This document shows positions 25,775-34,743 of a DNA stretch of 64,000 nt, piece by piece. The notes below the pieces were generated by a model. It was given only the letters and a program-made list of their open reading frames with translations. It was not told the DNA's origin and searched no databases. Made by a program: the position numbers and the translations under genes. Position 1 is the first letter of the stretch; every line of letters starts with the position of its first letter. This DNA is from Acinetobacter calcoaceticus ANC 3811 (GTDB lineage: Bacteria > Pseudomonadota > Gammaproteobacteria > Pseudomonadales > Moraxellaceae): positions 3,342,733 to 3,406,732 of the forward strand of contig NZ_KB976986.1 of assembly GCF_000399665.1 (NCBI RefSeq). Direction: 5' to 3'.

Positions 25775-26622
25775 GTACTTCTTAAAGTCACGCCAATTGA
25801 TGCCAGCATTACACAAGCTAAAGCCACCCATTGCAGCATGCTGATTTCTTCGTGAAGTAATAAGAAACCCGTTAATGCTGCCAATGCTGGTGCTAAACTC
25901 GTTAGGGTACCGTAAGTTAATTTAGTGAGCTGTTTGAGTGCCATTAAATCAAGTGCATATGGAATAGCGGTCGCTAAGACAGCAATAAGTAAAGCTTTAC
26001 CCCAATACTGCGTTTCAAGTAATGCAGGAGCATTATGCCAGATGCCTATTGGTAGTAAGGTTAGGGCAGATAATCCAATCCCAATGGATAAAGCATGCAT
26101 CCCTATATTTTGGGTCACAACTTTCTGACCAAAATAAATATAGAAGGCCCAGCAAAATCCAGCACCTAGCGCACAGGCAGCACCGACATAGGAAAAGTGG
26201 TGTTGTGTTGGGTCTTGCCAAGGAACCATGAGAGCAATACCTAACATCGCAAATGCTACCCAAATGTAGTCACTCTTTTGTTTAATCGAAAGTAGAGCAA
26301 GACCTAATGGACCAATAAATTCTAAGCCGACGGCAATCCCTTGAGGTAACTTTCCAAGCGACGTATAAAATAAAATATTCATGAGACCCAAAGACGCAGA
26401 GTACATCAATAAATCACGCCATTTTAAATAGGGTAAGCGCGACCAGATTTTCCATGAACGGAACATGATCGCGACAATAATCGTTGCAAAGCTCAACCTT
26501 AAAGCTGTAACGGTGAGAGGGTCTAATATGGCAATAAGCTGCTTGGCAAATGAAGCACTGATTTGATATGAGACCATCGACAGAATCATATATAGCACAG
26601 CAATAATGGGAAGATTCTGCAT
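25759..26622 (-). CDS. EamA family (DMT superfamily) transporter, RhtA-like
   Basis: A 287-residue inner-membrane protein with ten predicted helices in two EamA repeats. The repeat marks are 'LDPLTVTALRLSFATIIVAIMFR' (first) and 'LTYGTLTSLAPALAALTGFLLLHEEISMLQWVALA' (second). This resembles RhtA-type exporters of threonine/homoserine and other amino acids, although substrate cannot be told. A second, clearly paralogous EamA gene lies directly upstream on the same strand (92-nt gap). Confidence 0.9.
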   Translation of the reverse strand: MQNLPIIAVLYMILSMVSYQISASFAKQLIAILDPLTVTALRLSFATIIVAIMFRSWKIWSRLPYLKWRDLLMYSASLGLMNILFYTSLGKLPQGIAVGLEFIGPLGLALLSIKQKSDYIWVAFAMLGIALMVPWQDPTQHHFSYVGAACALGAGFCWAFYIYFGQKVVTQNIGMHALSIGIGLSALTLLPIGIWHNAPALLETQYWGKALLIAVLATAIPYALDLMALKQLTKLTYGTLTSLAPALAALTGFLLLHEEISMLQWVALACVMLASIGVTLRSTKKVA

Positions 26623-26714
26623 GGAAATACCCTAGGGCCTCATCTAATATTATTTAAAAATAACAATGGTCAATTATAGCGAATGCCATGTTTTAACTCG
26701 CAGTTTTAGTTGAT

Positions 26715-27599
26715 TTAACTTACTATTTTTTCACGTTCCAGACGTGCTTTTTGGGTAGTTATGGTACAACCGACAGAAGCTACAATAATTGTTGCAAGTG
26801 CCAACCATTGGTTCCATAACAAATATTCACCTAAAAAGATAAAACCAGAAAGTGCAGCAACTGCGGGTTCTAGGCTCATCAAGGTTCCGAAACTTAAGGG
26901 TGTTAAATTACGTAGGGCTAGCATTTCTAAAGAGAACGGTAATGCGCTGGCTAAAATTGCCAAACCAATAAAATAAAAAAGAGAGGGGAGTTCTATAACT
27001 TGCCCTATTGAGCCTGAGAAAAAAGTAATGGGTAATAAGATGCATGCGCCCACACTCATTCCTAAACACACAGTGTGATTGCCTGAAATACCTGAAGGTT
27101 TTTGTCCAGCAATAATATAAAGTGCCCAACACGCACCTGCACTAACTGCAAATAATACTCCGATCCAATCTAGACTATGAGCTTGATTGAAAGGGAAAAG
27201 TAAAATGAGACCAACAATCGCTAAACTGACCCAGACAAAATCATATTTTTGGCGTGCGTGATATAAAGCCACACTTAAGGGACCAATAAATTCAAAAGCA
27301 ACTGCAATACCAATGGGTAACCGTTCAATTGACAGATAAAAAAGTGCGTTCATTCCTGCAAGAGCAAAGCCATACGCTAAAATAGCTTTCCAACGGACCT
27401 GACTAAAATTAATTCGCCAAATTCTAAAAATAAAGGCAAGAATAATTGCACCTAAACATAAGCGCATTGCTGAAACGGTAAGGGTAGGAAAGCTTTGGAA
27501 CAGAAATTTAGCCAAAGATGCACTACTTTGAACGCTTAACATGGCAAGAATGAGAAAGCCCAAAGCGTGTAGCTGAGTTTTTTGGCTTGAAATGGACAT
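26715..27599 (-). CDS. EamA family (DMT superfamily) transporter, second copy
   Basis: A 294-residue ten-helix transporter starting at ATG 27599 (MSISSQKTQLHALGFLIL); the reading to 27668 adds a leader overlapping the serA terminator. It is paralogous to the downstream gene: both share the N-terminal block 'SASLAKFLFQSFPTLTVSAMR' / 'SASFAKQLIAILDPLTVTALR' and 'RLPIGIAVAFEFIGPL' / 'KLPQGIAVGLEFIGPL'. A tandem duplication is evident. Likely an exporter of amino acids or related metabolites. Confidence 0.9.
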   Translation of the reverse strand: MSISSQKTQLHALGFLILAMLSVQSSASLAKFLFQSFPTLTVSAMRLCLGAIILAFIFRIWRINFSQVRWKAILAYGFALAGMNALFYLSIERLPIGIAVAFEFIGPLSVALYHARQKYDFVWVSLAIVGLILLFPFNQAHSLDWIGVLFAVSAGACWALYIIAGQKPSGISGNHTVCLGMSVGACILLPITFFSGSIGQVIELPSLFYFIGLAILASALPFSLEMLALRNLTPLSFGTLMSLEPAVAALSGFIFLGEYLLWNQWLALATIIVASVGCTITTQKARLEREKIVS

Positions 27600-27651
27600 T
27601 TTATTATTAGATCGATTGGTATACTTTTCACATGATAATGTAAATGTCCAT

Positions 27652-27682
27652 AAAAAAGCCACAGACAATGCTGTGGCTTTTA
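27652..27682 (-). terminator. Terminator after serA
   Basis: The stem AAAGCCACAG/CTGTGGCTTT is followed on the minus strand by TTTTTTA. It lies 16 nt past the serA stop. Confidence 0.88.
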
Positions 27683-27697
27683 AATTTACAGTTCGTA

Positions 27698-28930
27698 TTA
27701 GAACAATACGCGCACGCGAATTGTACCTTCAACTTCATGCAACATATCTAAAGCTTCGTGAGAAGCAGAAGCGTCAACGTCCATTACGAGGTAACCGATG
27801 TCACCTTTAGTCATGAGTGTTTGACCAGAAATGTTGATGCCTTGTTCAGCAAACAAGTTGTTGATTTTAGACAATACGCCCGGTACGTTTTTGTGGATGT
27901 GCAATAAACGGTGTTGACCAGCAGTCAATGGTAACGCGATTTCTGGGAAGTTCACTGCAGAAAGCGTCATACCCTTGTCAGAGTAAGCAACAAATTTCTC
28001 TGCAACTTCTAAACCGATGTTTGCTTGCGCTTCCATGGTTGAACCACCAACGTGAGGAGTTAAAATCACATTGTCTAAGCCACGAAGTGGAGAAACAAAC
28101 TCTTCACCATTTGCTTTTGGTTCTTTAGGGAATACGTCAACCGCTGCGCCAGCAATATGACCAGATTTGATTGCATCTGCTAAATCTTCAATTACTACAC
28201 ATGTACCACGTGCAGCATTTAGGAAGATTGCACCTTCTTTCATTTTTGCAAATTGTGCTTTAGTGAAGAAGTTGCGTGTAGATGGAACATCAGGCACATG
28301 TAATGTAACTACATCAGCAGTCGCTAGAAGTTCGTCTAACGAACCAACTTGGCGAGCATTACCCATTGGTAATTTAGTCACTGCATCGTAATAAATCACA
28401 TGCATACCTAAGCTTTCAGCAAGAACAGAAAGCTGAGAACCGATAGAACCGTAACCTACAATACCTAAAGTTTTGCCACGAGTTTCGAAAGAACCGACAG
28501 CAGACTTATCCCAACCACCACGATGACAAGCCGCCGATTTTTCAGGAACACGGCGAAGAAGAAGAATCGTTTGAGCAAGTACAAGTTCTGCAACCGAACG
28601 CGTATTTGAATACGGTGCGTTAAATACAGGAATACCACGTGCCATTGCTGCTTTAAGATCAACTTGGTTTGTTCCGATACAGAAACAGCCCACTGCGATC
28701 AATTTATTTGCAGCTTCGAAAATTTCTTCAGTCAATTGGGTACGCGAACGAATACCAATAAAGTGAGCATCTTTAACAGCTTCTTTTAGCGCTTCGCCTT
28801 CAAGAGCAGTTTTGCGATAGTCAATATTGGTGTAACCCGCAGCGTTTAGAGTATCGACTGCGTTTTGGTGAACGCCTTCTAACAAAAGGAAACGGATTTT
28901 ATCTTTAGGTAGTGAAAGATGTTGGCTCAT
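27698..28930 (-). CDS. serA: D-3-phosphoglycerate dehydrogenase
   Basis: A 410-residue enzyme of the E. coli SerA type. Rossmann NAD site 'GKTLGIVGYGSIGSQLSVLAESLGM' at about 147-170. Catalytic Arg ('FLNAARGTCV'), Glu ('AAVDVFPKEP') and His ('LTPHVGGST') are all present. A C-terminal ACT domain ('HIHKNVPGVLSKINNLFAEQGINI') should give feedback by serine. It oxidises 3-phosphoglycerate to open the serine pathway and, as a side reaction, reduces 2-oxoglutarate to D-2-hydroxyglutarate. It is divergent from a gene that could oxidise that by-product. Confidence 0.95.
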   Translation of the reverse strand: MSQHLSLPKDKIRFLLLEGVHQNAVDTLNAAGYTNIDYRKTALEGEALKEAVKDAHFIGIRSRTQLTEEIFEAANKLIAVGCFCIGTNQVDLKAAMARGIPVFNAPYSNTRSVAELVLAQTILLLRRVPEKSAACHRGGWDKSAVGSFETRGKTLGIVGYGSIGSQLSVLAESLGMHVIYYDAVTKLPMGNARQVGSLDELLATADVVTLHVPDVPSTRNFFTKAQFAKMKEGAIFLNAARGTCVVIEDLADAIKSGHIAGAAVDVFPKEPKANGEEFVSPLRGLDNVILTPHVGGSTMEAQANIGLEVAEKFVAYSDKGMTLSAVNFPEIALPLTAGQHRLLHIHKNVPGVLSKINNLFAEQGINISGQTLMTKGDIGYLVMDVDASASHEALDMLHEVEGTIRVRVLF

Positions 28931-29308
28931 TACGGCTCCGCTACAAAGGCCAAATTTGGTGGCGCTATCATAACATAATGGTCGGTACTATAGATATTTC
29001 GTTTGCGCCATCGTCTTATGGCAATTTTATCTATGTCTAATCACTTCTATTTATGGCTTGTGAGTCATTTAGAATAGGTTTGGCATGAGATTTAAATGCG
29101 ATTTTTCTCTGAAAGTCTTATAGAAAAGCATTTATTTACGTTAAACATGTTTTGTAGTGACAGTATCTCTATTCTGAACTTTATCGCTTGGGCTGTTGCA
29201 TGTAGAATATAGGAGTTCCTTGAACATTATGGCTTTGCTCAGGTGAAAACCCTGAAAATATGAAGTCATAGTCCCACCATAGTTTACTTCTTGCTAGGTC
29301 TGCAAACG
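28931..29308. other. Divergent intergenic region serA / FAD dehydrogenase
   Basis: A 378-nt gap between divergent start codons. It must hold both promoters. I see no strong palindrome, repeat or small open frame with a ribosome binding site. Confidence 0.5.
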
Positions 29309-30718
29309 ATGAATGCTCCAGTCGCTTTAACACCTGAGTTACTCACCCAATTAACAGCAATCGTTGGTGAAAACCGTATTAAAACCGATGCTGATAGTCT
29401 CGAAAACTGGGGTAAAGATCATACCAAGCATTTTAATCCGAACCCATCGGTCATCGTTTTTCCATCGACCACTGAACAAGTTCAGGCAGTTGTAAAGCTT
29501 GCGAACCAGTTTAATATTGCGATTACACCGTCAGGCGGTCGTACTGGTCTCTCTGCGGGTGCGGTAGCAACTAATGGTGAAATTGTCATTAGCATGGACA
29601 AAATGAACCAAATTCTTGAGTTCTTCCCAGCAGATCGTATGGTACGAGTACAAGCTGGTGTTGTGACTGAACAATTGCAAAATTATGCTGAAGAACAAGG
29701 GATGTATTATCCGGTTGACTTCGCATCAACGGGTTCTAGCCAGATTGGCGGTAATATCGGTACCAATGCTGGTGGTATTAAAGTCATTAAATACGGTATG
29801 ACACGTAATTGGGTGCTTGGTTTAACCGTTGTCACTGGTAAAGGTGATATTTTACGTTTAAACAAAGGTATGGTTAAAAATGCAACTGGTTATGCATTGC
29901 AGCATTTGTTTATTGGTGGTGAAGGTACATTAGGTTTAGTGACTGAAGCAGAAATTAAACTTGAGCGCCAACCACAAAACTTACAAGTTTTAGTTTTAGG
30001 TGTTCCTGATTTTGATGCAGTGATGCCTGTATTACATGCATTCCAAAAAGATATCGATTTAACTGCATTTGAGTTCTTTGGTGAACTTGCAATGCAAAAA
30101 GTTTTAGATCATGGACATGTACAACGCCCATTTGAAACTCAATGTCCGTTCTATGTATTGCTTGAGTTTGAAGCGCCATATGAGCCGATTATCGATAAAG
30201 CGATGGAAATCTTCGAGCATTGTATGGAGCAGGGGTGGGTACTTGATGGCGTAATGAGCCAGAGCCTTGACCAAGTCGAAAGTTTATGGCGTTTACGTGA
30301 AGATATCTCTGAATCAATCGCGCCGTTTATTCCATACAAAAACGATATTTCAGTATTAATTACTCACGTGCCTGCATTTATTCGTGAGATTGATGCAATT
30401 GTTCAAGAGAACTATCCTGATTTTGAAATTTGCTGGTTCGGTCATATCGGTGACGGTAACTTGCATTTAAATATTTTAAAACCTGAAAACTTAACCAAAG
30501 ATGAGTTCTTTGCGAAGTGTCAGGTTGTGAATAAATATGTGTTTGATACCGTGAAAAAATACGATGGTTCAATCTCTGCCGAACATGGCGTAGGTATGAC
30601 GAAAAAACCGTATTTGGAATATTCACGTTCGCCTGAAGAAATTGAATATATGAAAGCTTTGAAGTTGACGTTTGACCCGAACGGGATTATGAACCCAGGC
30701 AAATTATTTGATCTTTAA
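29309..30718 (+). CDS. FAD-binding oxidoreductase, D-2-hydroxyglutarate dehydrogenase-like
   Basis: About 469 residues from ATG 29309 (MNAPVALTPELL). The PCMH-type FAD domain is marked by 'SVIVFPSTTEQVQAVVKLAN', 'TPSGGRTGLSAGAV' and 'GSSQIGGNIGTNAGGIKVIKYG'. The C-terminal FAD-oxidase domain ends 'SISAEHGVGMTKKPYLEYSR...MKALKLTFDPNGIMNPGKLF'. 'WFGHIGDGNLHLNI' carries the metal/substrate His residues of the D-lactate/D-2-hydroxyglutarate dehydrogenase group. Divergence from serA favours D-2-hydroxyglutarate, because D2HGDH is coupled to SerA in Pseudomonas. D-lactate dehydrogenase or a glycolate oxidase subunit remains possible. Confidence 0.85.
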   Translation: MNAPVALTPELLTQLTAIVGENRIKTDADSLENWGKDHTKHFNPNPSVIVFPSTTEQVQAVVKLANQFNIAITPSGGRTGLSAGAVATNGEIVISMDKMNQILEFFPADRMVRVQAGVVTEQLQNYAEEQGMYYPVDFASTGSSQIGGNIGTNAGGIKVIKYGMTRNWVLGLTVVTGKGDILRLNKGMVKNATGYALQHLFIGGEGTLGLVTEAEIKLERQPQNLQVLVLGVPDFDAVMPVLHAFQKDIDLTAFEFFGELAMQKVLDHGHVQRPFETQCPFYVLLEFEAPYEPIIDKAMEIFEHCMEQGWVLDGVMSQSLDQVESLWRLREDISESIAPFIPYKNDISVLITHVPAFIREIDAIVQENYPDFEICWFGHIGDGNLHLNILKPENLTKDEFFAKCQVVNKYVFDTVKKYDGSISAEHGVGMTKKPYLEYSRSPEEIEYMKALKLTFDPNGIMNPGKLFDL

Positions 30719-30746
30719 TGCTTGATTGAATAAAAGAATTTCTGTT

Positions 30747-30778
30747 AAAAGCGTATCGAAAGATGCGCTTTTTTTATT
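30747..30778 (+). terminator. Terminator after the FAD dehydrogenase
   Basis: The stem AAAGCGTATC/GATGCGCTTT with a GAAA loop and T7 tail begins about 30 nt past the stop and separates the core gene from the abiH-type gene. Confidence 0.85.
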
Positions 30779-30795
30779 ATGAGAATTTTATAACA

Positions 30796-32082
30796 ATGAA
30801 TATTCTAATTGTCGGCAATGGCTTTGATTTATCACATTACTTACCTACGAAATATGATCATTTCATGGTCGCAATGGGAGCTATAGAAAGCTGGGAGGAG
30901 CAGAAAGGTGAGATGGGATTTGATGACTTATTTGGTTCTCTATATGAAAAAGAAAATTACTTCTTTAAATATACAAAAGCAATGTACCAAACCGATGAGA
31001 TAAAAATTTCGACTGAACAAGTTAAAGAGTTAAAACAAAAATTAAAAGAAAATATTTGGTATCAGTATTTTTCTGATCATGTTAGAGAGATTAAAACATG
31101 GATTGACTTTGAGCAAAAAATTGAGGAAGCATTAATTTATACTACTAATTTTCTGGATAAAATTAATGAAGTATCTTTAAATGAAAATAAATTAGAACGA
31201 GTAATACGAACTTCTGGTTATAAGGCTTCTGATTATGATAATAAATTTATTTATTTAGGTGAGAAGATGTGCCATGTGCTTTGTTCTATAGGATTGTTGA
31301 ATAAAGATTATTATAATGTGGGATATGATGAGAGTGGTAGATTTCGAAAAGAAATTGCTACAGAAGAAACGAATTCTCATGAATATGTTATTTCATCAAA
31401 ATTTATTAGAATTTTTTCAAATTACGATATATATAGTAACGAAGGAAGTTTGAGTTTTCTTAATAATCAACTTGATAATTTTATTTTAATTTTCAATTTA
31501 TATTTAGAGTTATTTGTAAAGACACTTTCCCCTATTATTAATTTGAGTGAAGATTTTAGCTTTGGTTTTGTGAATAAGATTTTTTCTTTCAATTATACAA
31601 ATACATACATTAATTTTTATGATGCTAGCTTAGATACTGATTTTCTCCATGGAAGTTGTGGGGAAGATCAAAATATAGTATTAGGTATTTCTGAGTTAAA
31701 AGGAGATTTGCTAAGAAGTTTAAAAGCTTACGGTTTTACTAAATATCATCAAAAGTTATTTAAGAATACAGATTACCAATTTTTAAGTGAAGATCAGTAC
31801 ATAAAAAACATACAAAAATTTTGGGAGGTAATCAAAAAAAGGAATCTTGCAATTACATTGGATGAAAAATATAGAAATAGCATCAATATCTTTATTTGGG
31901 GGCATTCTTTAGATATTTCTGATGAAGTGTATATTAATGAAATTTTTTCATTAAATAATGAAGACCATATTAATGTAATAATTTATTATTATGATAACTA
32001 TTCAAAATTTAATTTACTTACAAATCTTTTACATATTTTAGGCAAAGAAAAAGTTGAAAGATGGATGAAAAAAAGTGGTTAA
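30796..32082 (+). CDS. abiH: AbiH family abortive infection protein
   Basis: A 428-residue protein from ATG 30796 (MNILIVGNGFDLSHYLPTKYDHFM). The N-terminal glycine motif 'IVGNGFDL.H.LPTKY.hF' and the C-terminal 'IFIWGHSLDISDEVYINEIF' are the two hallmarks of AbiH. Between them is a long helical, acidic and Lys/Asn-rich middle, and 'FSFNYTNTY' matches the family's conserved FNYT block. AbiH was described in lactococci as a phage abortive infection protein; its biochemistry is not established. Base composition is much more AT-rich than the flanking core genes, and it sits alone between two terminators or unrelated genes, which suggests an acquired one-gene defence insertion. Confidence 0.85.
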   Translation: MNILIVGNGFDLSHYLPTKYDHFMVAMGAIESWEEQKGEMGFDDLFGSLYEKENYFFKYTKAMYQTDEIKISTEQVKELKQKLKENIWYQYFSDHVREIKTWIDFEQKIEEALIYTTNFLDKINEVSLNENKLERVIRTSGYKASDYDNKFIYLGEKMCHVLCSIGLLNKDYYNVGYDESGRFRKEIATEETNSHEYVISSKFIRIFSNYDIYSNEGSLSFLNNQLDNFILIFNLYLELFVKTLSPIINLSEDFSFGFVNKIFSFNYTNTYINFYDASLDTDFLHGSCGEDQNIVLGISELKGDLLRSLKAYGFTKYHQKLFKNTDYQFLSEDQYIKNIQKFWEVIKKRNLAITLDEKYRNSINIFIWGHSLDISDEVYINEIFSLNNEDHINVIIYYYDNYSKFNLLTNLLHILGKEKVERWMKKSG

Positions 32083-32153
32083 GATTTGAACCCAATCCTA
32101 ATATTGTAAAAATTAATAATATTGAACCTGTTGATTTATCTAAGTTGGAATAA
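32061..32153 (+). CDS. Small ORF overlapping the abiH end (30 codons)
   Basis: ATG 32061 opens a 30-residue frame, shifted relative to abiH, that runs past the abiH stop to TAA at 32151-32153. It reads MDEKKWLRFEPNPNIVKINN and on to VDLSKLE. The composition is protein-like (hydrophobic/acidic periodicity), and GTTGAAAG precedes the start. It may be a real small companion, or the decayed end of another gene. There is no family match that I recognise. Confidence 0.3.
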   Translation: MDEKKWLRFEPNPNIVKINNIEPVDLSKLE

Positions 32154-32195
32154 ATTCTTAATAAAATTTATTTTTTATGAATAGCTTTTTTTAAA

Positions 32196-32984
32196 CTATT
32201 TCTTATATGCTTTCCAACCCGTCAGAATATGATAAATCAACGGTAAAAGACTAAGAGCAAAAAAGCTACAAAGCCCAATGGCCCACAGAGGTAAATCCCT
32301 TGGATTACCTAAAAAGAAATAGGCAAAAATAGAATATGACAACATCGCAAACATCGCCATTGTTCCAAGTGGAAGCGTGACTTTAAAAATTAAAGTGCTA
32401 GCAAATGTTTTGTAGGGTTCCATGTCGCGCTTTAGACTATAGGCAATAATCATGAGCAACACATAACCTAAAATAAACAACATAAATAAAGCGGCTGCAA
32501 ACAATAGAATTGTTCGCCAGCTCTTTTCTTGCGCGGTGTGATCACCAGATTCATAAACAACAGTAATATGTTCACCAACTACAGGCACATCACCAGAGCG
32601 AACTGAGTTGTCTAAAGTTAGAGTTCTGTTTTGATTATCTTTAAATTGAACCTGAGCAGTATGCATGAGAGTCTTAGTTTTATATTTACGTCCATTTGAG
32701 TCGGTACGTTCAGTATCTACCCATTCAGAAGTATAACTCACCATAGTTGCATCGTAAGTTGGTTTGGTTACTAAGCCGTAGACTGCCTGAGAAACCCAAT
32801 AAGTAAATGGGAAAAATAAAGCACTAATACTAAAAACCACGGCAAATAAATAAGCAAATTCAAACTTACTACTTTCTCGATTTTTAGCTAAACGCTTGAC
32901 CCAAAGCTTGGTGAGTACAAATGACCAAATCATCAAAACTGCAACGACCACCAAGAAAACTTGTCCCGCATAAGTCAGTTGCAT
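32196..32984 (-). CDS. DUF3592 domain membrane protein
   Basis: A 262-residue protein with helices at about 7-27, 42-65, 158-182, 200-222 and 232-253. Between helices two and three lies a soluble beta-rich segment, 'AQVQFKDNQNRTLTLDN...PVVGEHITVVYESGDH', the DUF3592 pattern of surface-facing SH3-like folds. No function is known. It is a stand-alone gene and probably the original neighbour of the upstream FAD dehydrogenase before the abiH gene arrived. Confidence 0.72.
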   Translation of the reverse strand: MQLTYAGQVFLVVVAVLMIWSFVLTKLWVKRLAKNRESSKFEFAYLFAVVFSISALFFPFTYWVSQAVYGLVTKPTYDATMVSYTSEWVDTERTDSNGRKYKTKTLMHTAQVQFKDNQNRTLTLDNSVRSGDVPVVGEHITVVYESGDHTAQEKSWRTILLFAAALFMLFILGYVLLMIIAYSLKRDMEPYKTFASTLIFKVTLPLGTMAMFAMLSYSIFAYFFLGNPRDLPLWAIGLCSFFALSLLPLIYHILTGWKAYKK

Positions 32985-33170
32985 AATGATCCTATTTGTT
33001 ATGTGTAATAGAAATTAATTTTATCAAACGATTGTCATTAAAGTTGCGTGAGCAAGAACAATTATTTGGTCTGAAAAAGAGTAGCCGTCTTTAGAACTAC
33101 ATAGTTTCTACAGAGTAACCGACCAAGGCATAGCATCATAAAGCTATGCCTTTTGTTTTTGGTGATAAAA

Positions 33171-33539
33171 ATGCAACGTTTATTTTTAATTTCAGCGCTC
33201 TGTGCTGGACTTTTCACTGGGTGTGCGACGACCAGTAAATTAATTCCTTTTGTGGGCTCAGAAACCCCAATGCAACAAGTAATTAAAGCTCAATCTGAGA
33301 TTGTAAAAGAGCACAATAACACCTCAGTTCAGCAAGTGTTTAACCGAGTAGAATCTCCAACTGTTTCCCGTATTGTTGTCATTCAAACAGGTTTAATGGA
33401 TGACTCTGTCTCTGCCATTCGAACAGAATATGCATTTAAATTAGTCGATGAAAAATGGCAATTGCAGAATAAGCAAAAAAGCTATCAGTGCGCGAGAGGG
33501 AAAGGCTCTAGAGGTTTCCAAACACAGCTTTGTTCTTAA
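33171..33539 (+). CDS. Small lipoprotein, paralogue of the one at 34744
   Basis: A 122-residue protein from ATG 33171 (MQRLFLISALCAGLFTGCATTSK) with lipobox LFTGC, so it is a lipoprotein. The mature part ends with 'RTEYAFKLVDEKWQLQNKQ' and 'KSYQCARGKGSRGFQTQLC'. The lipoprotein at 34744 has the same ending pattern (S-Y-Q-C-x2-G-x5-F-Q-x3-C), so the two are paralogues flanking mdaB-ygiN. The two Cys probably form a disulfide. Function unknown. A terminator follows. Confidence 0.8.
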   Translation: MQRLFLISALCAGLFTGCATTSKLIPFVGSETPMQQVIKAQSEIVKEHNNTSVQQVFNRVESPTVSRIVVIQTGLMDDSVSAIRTEYAFKLVDEKWQLQNKQKSYQCARGKGSRGFQTQLCS

Positions 33540-33544
33540 AAACT

Positions 33545-33576
33545 AAAAAAGACGATAAATATATCGTCTTTTTTTA
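33545..33576. terminator. Terminator between the lipoprotein gene and ygiN
   Basis: The stem GACGATA/TATCGTC is flanked by A6 and T7 runs and can act for both converging genes. Confidence 0.87.
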
Positions 33577-33585
33577 TGGGCTAAA

Positions 33586-33900
33586 TTATACGCCGCTTTC
33601 TAAAATTTTAATTTTGACATCAATGACATCATCTTTAACTGCTTCATGATGTGCTTGCATATGAGGTGTAGCCAAATGTGCTTCAAGATGAGCAACACTT
33701 GCCCATTTTTCTAACATCACAATCGTATCGGGCTCTTTAGTTTGAAAACTGGCATCCGATATATGATCAACTAAAGGTTCATAACCATGACAACCATCTT
33801 CTGCTAAAACTATTGGAATAATTTTTTGGAATGCATCCAATACGTTTTGACGATGCTGTCCAGCTGATTTGGTACGAATTTCTGCAATAATGGTTAGCAT
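33586..33900 (-). CDS. ygiN: Putative quinol monooxygenase, ABM domain, YgiN type
   Basis: A 104-residue antibiotic-biosynthesis-monooxygenase fold protein from ATG 33900 (MLTIIAEIRTKSAGQHRQNVLDAFQKI). The beta-alpha pattern with 'GCHGYEPLVDH', 'DTIVMLEKWASVAHLEAHLATPHMQAH' is typical of YgiN. In E. coli YgiN oxidises menadiol back to menadione and works opposite MdaB. Here mdaB is the next gene upstream on the same strand, 13 nt away, so the quinone redox pair is conserved. Confidence 0.88.
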   Translation of the reverse strand: MLTIIAEIRTKSAGQHRQNVLDAFQKIIPIVLAEDGCHGYEPLVDHISDASFQTKEPDTIVMLEKWASVAHLEAHLATPHMQAHHEAVKDDVIDVKIKILESGV

Positions 33901-33913
33901 GGATTTTTCCTTA

Positions 33914-34501
33914 TTAAGCTGCTGCAAATACAGTGTTCAAGTGTGCTTTATATTCTTCAACATAACTATCAACGTCAGGCATTTTAATCACGTCGTTTAC
34001 AATAAAAGTCGGTAATGTGCTCATGCCTAAAAATTGATTAGCTTTATGAAATGGTAAATAAACACCATCTACGCCTACGCCGTGGAAGAACTGATCTGCA
34101 TCATCAAATGCTTCCATTGGTGCATTCCAAGTCAATGACAGCATATATTTTTTGTCATGAATTAAACCACCTGAACCATATTTTTTTGATGCATCAGAAC
34201 GGCTACGACCATCATTTGCGTAAAGTGAACCATGACCTACAGTAAATACATCATCAATATATTTTTTAACTGTCCAAGGCGCGCCCATCCACCAACCTGG
34301 CATTTGGTAAATAACGACATCTGCCCATAAGAATTTTTCAACTTCATTTTCGGCATCATAATCGCTATCGGCACGGGTCATTTGAACTTCATGGCCAAGT
34401 TCCGTGAGATGGGTCGTTGCGAGTGTAGTTAATGTGTCATTTAATTCACCATTTGAATGTGCAAATTGTTTGGCACCATTAATCACTAAAATCTTACTCA
34501 T
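33914..34501 (-). CDS. mdaB: NADPH:quinone reductase MdaB
   Basis: A 195-residue flavodoxin-fold protein from ATG 34501 (MSKILVINGAKQFAHSNGELNDTLTTLA). FAD-binding blocks are 'VINGAKQF.HS.G.LN' and 'YQMPGWWMGAPWTVKKYIDDVF' with 'GGLIHDKKYMLSLTWNAP'. MdaB makes two-electron reductions of quinones with NADPH, avoiding semiquinone radicals. It forms a two-gene unit with ygiN. Upstream of the start is a 240-nt gap shared with the divergent lipoprotein gene. Confidence 0.93.
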   Translation of the reverse strand: MSKILVINGAKQFAHSNGELNDTLTTLATTHLTELGHEVQMTRADSDYDAENEVEKFLWADVVIYQMPGWWMGAPWTVKKYIDDVFTVGHGSLYANDGRSRSDASKKYGSGGLIHDKKYMLSLTWNAPMEAFDDADQFFHGVGVDGVYLPFHKANQFLGMSTLPTFIVNDVIKMPDVDSYVEEYKAHLNTVFAAA

Positions 34502-34743
34502 GGGAGTCACTCTAATTAAATTCCTAAATTTGATGTGTACTTTACGGAATTTACTCTTGTTGAAAAATGCATGAATTTGAAAAATATTGTTGATTAAAAA
34601 TCAATAATATTGGGTTGCTATCTCATTCTGAGTTATTTGTTTTGAAGAAAAGCTTTATATTTATAAATCCGTTTACAATGTTGAACGGAAAAAAGTATTT
34701 GTAGTCTTTAGCATTAAGTTTGGGTAAATCTAAGAGATCACGT

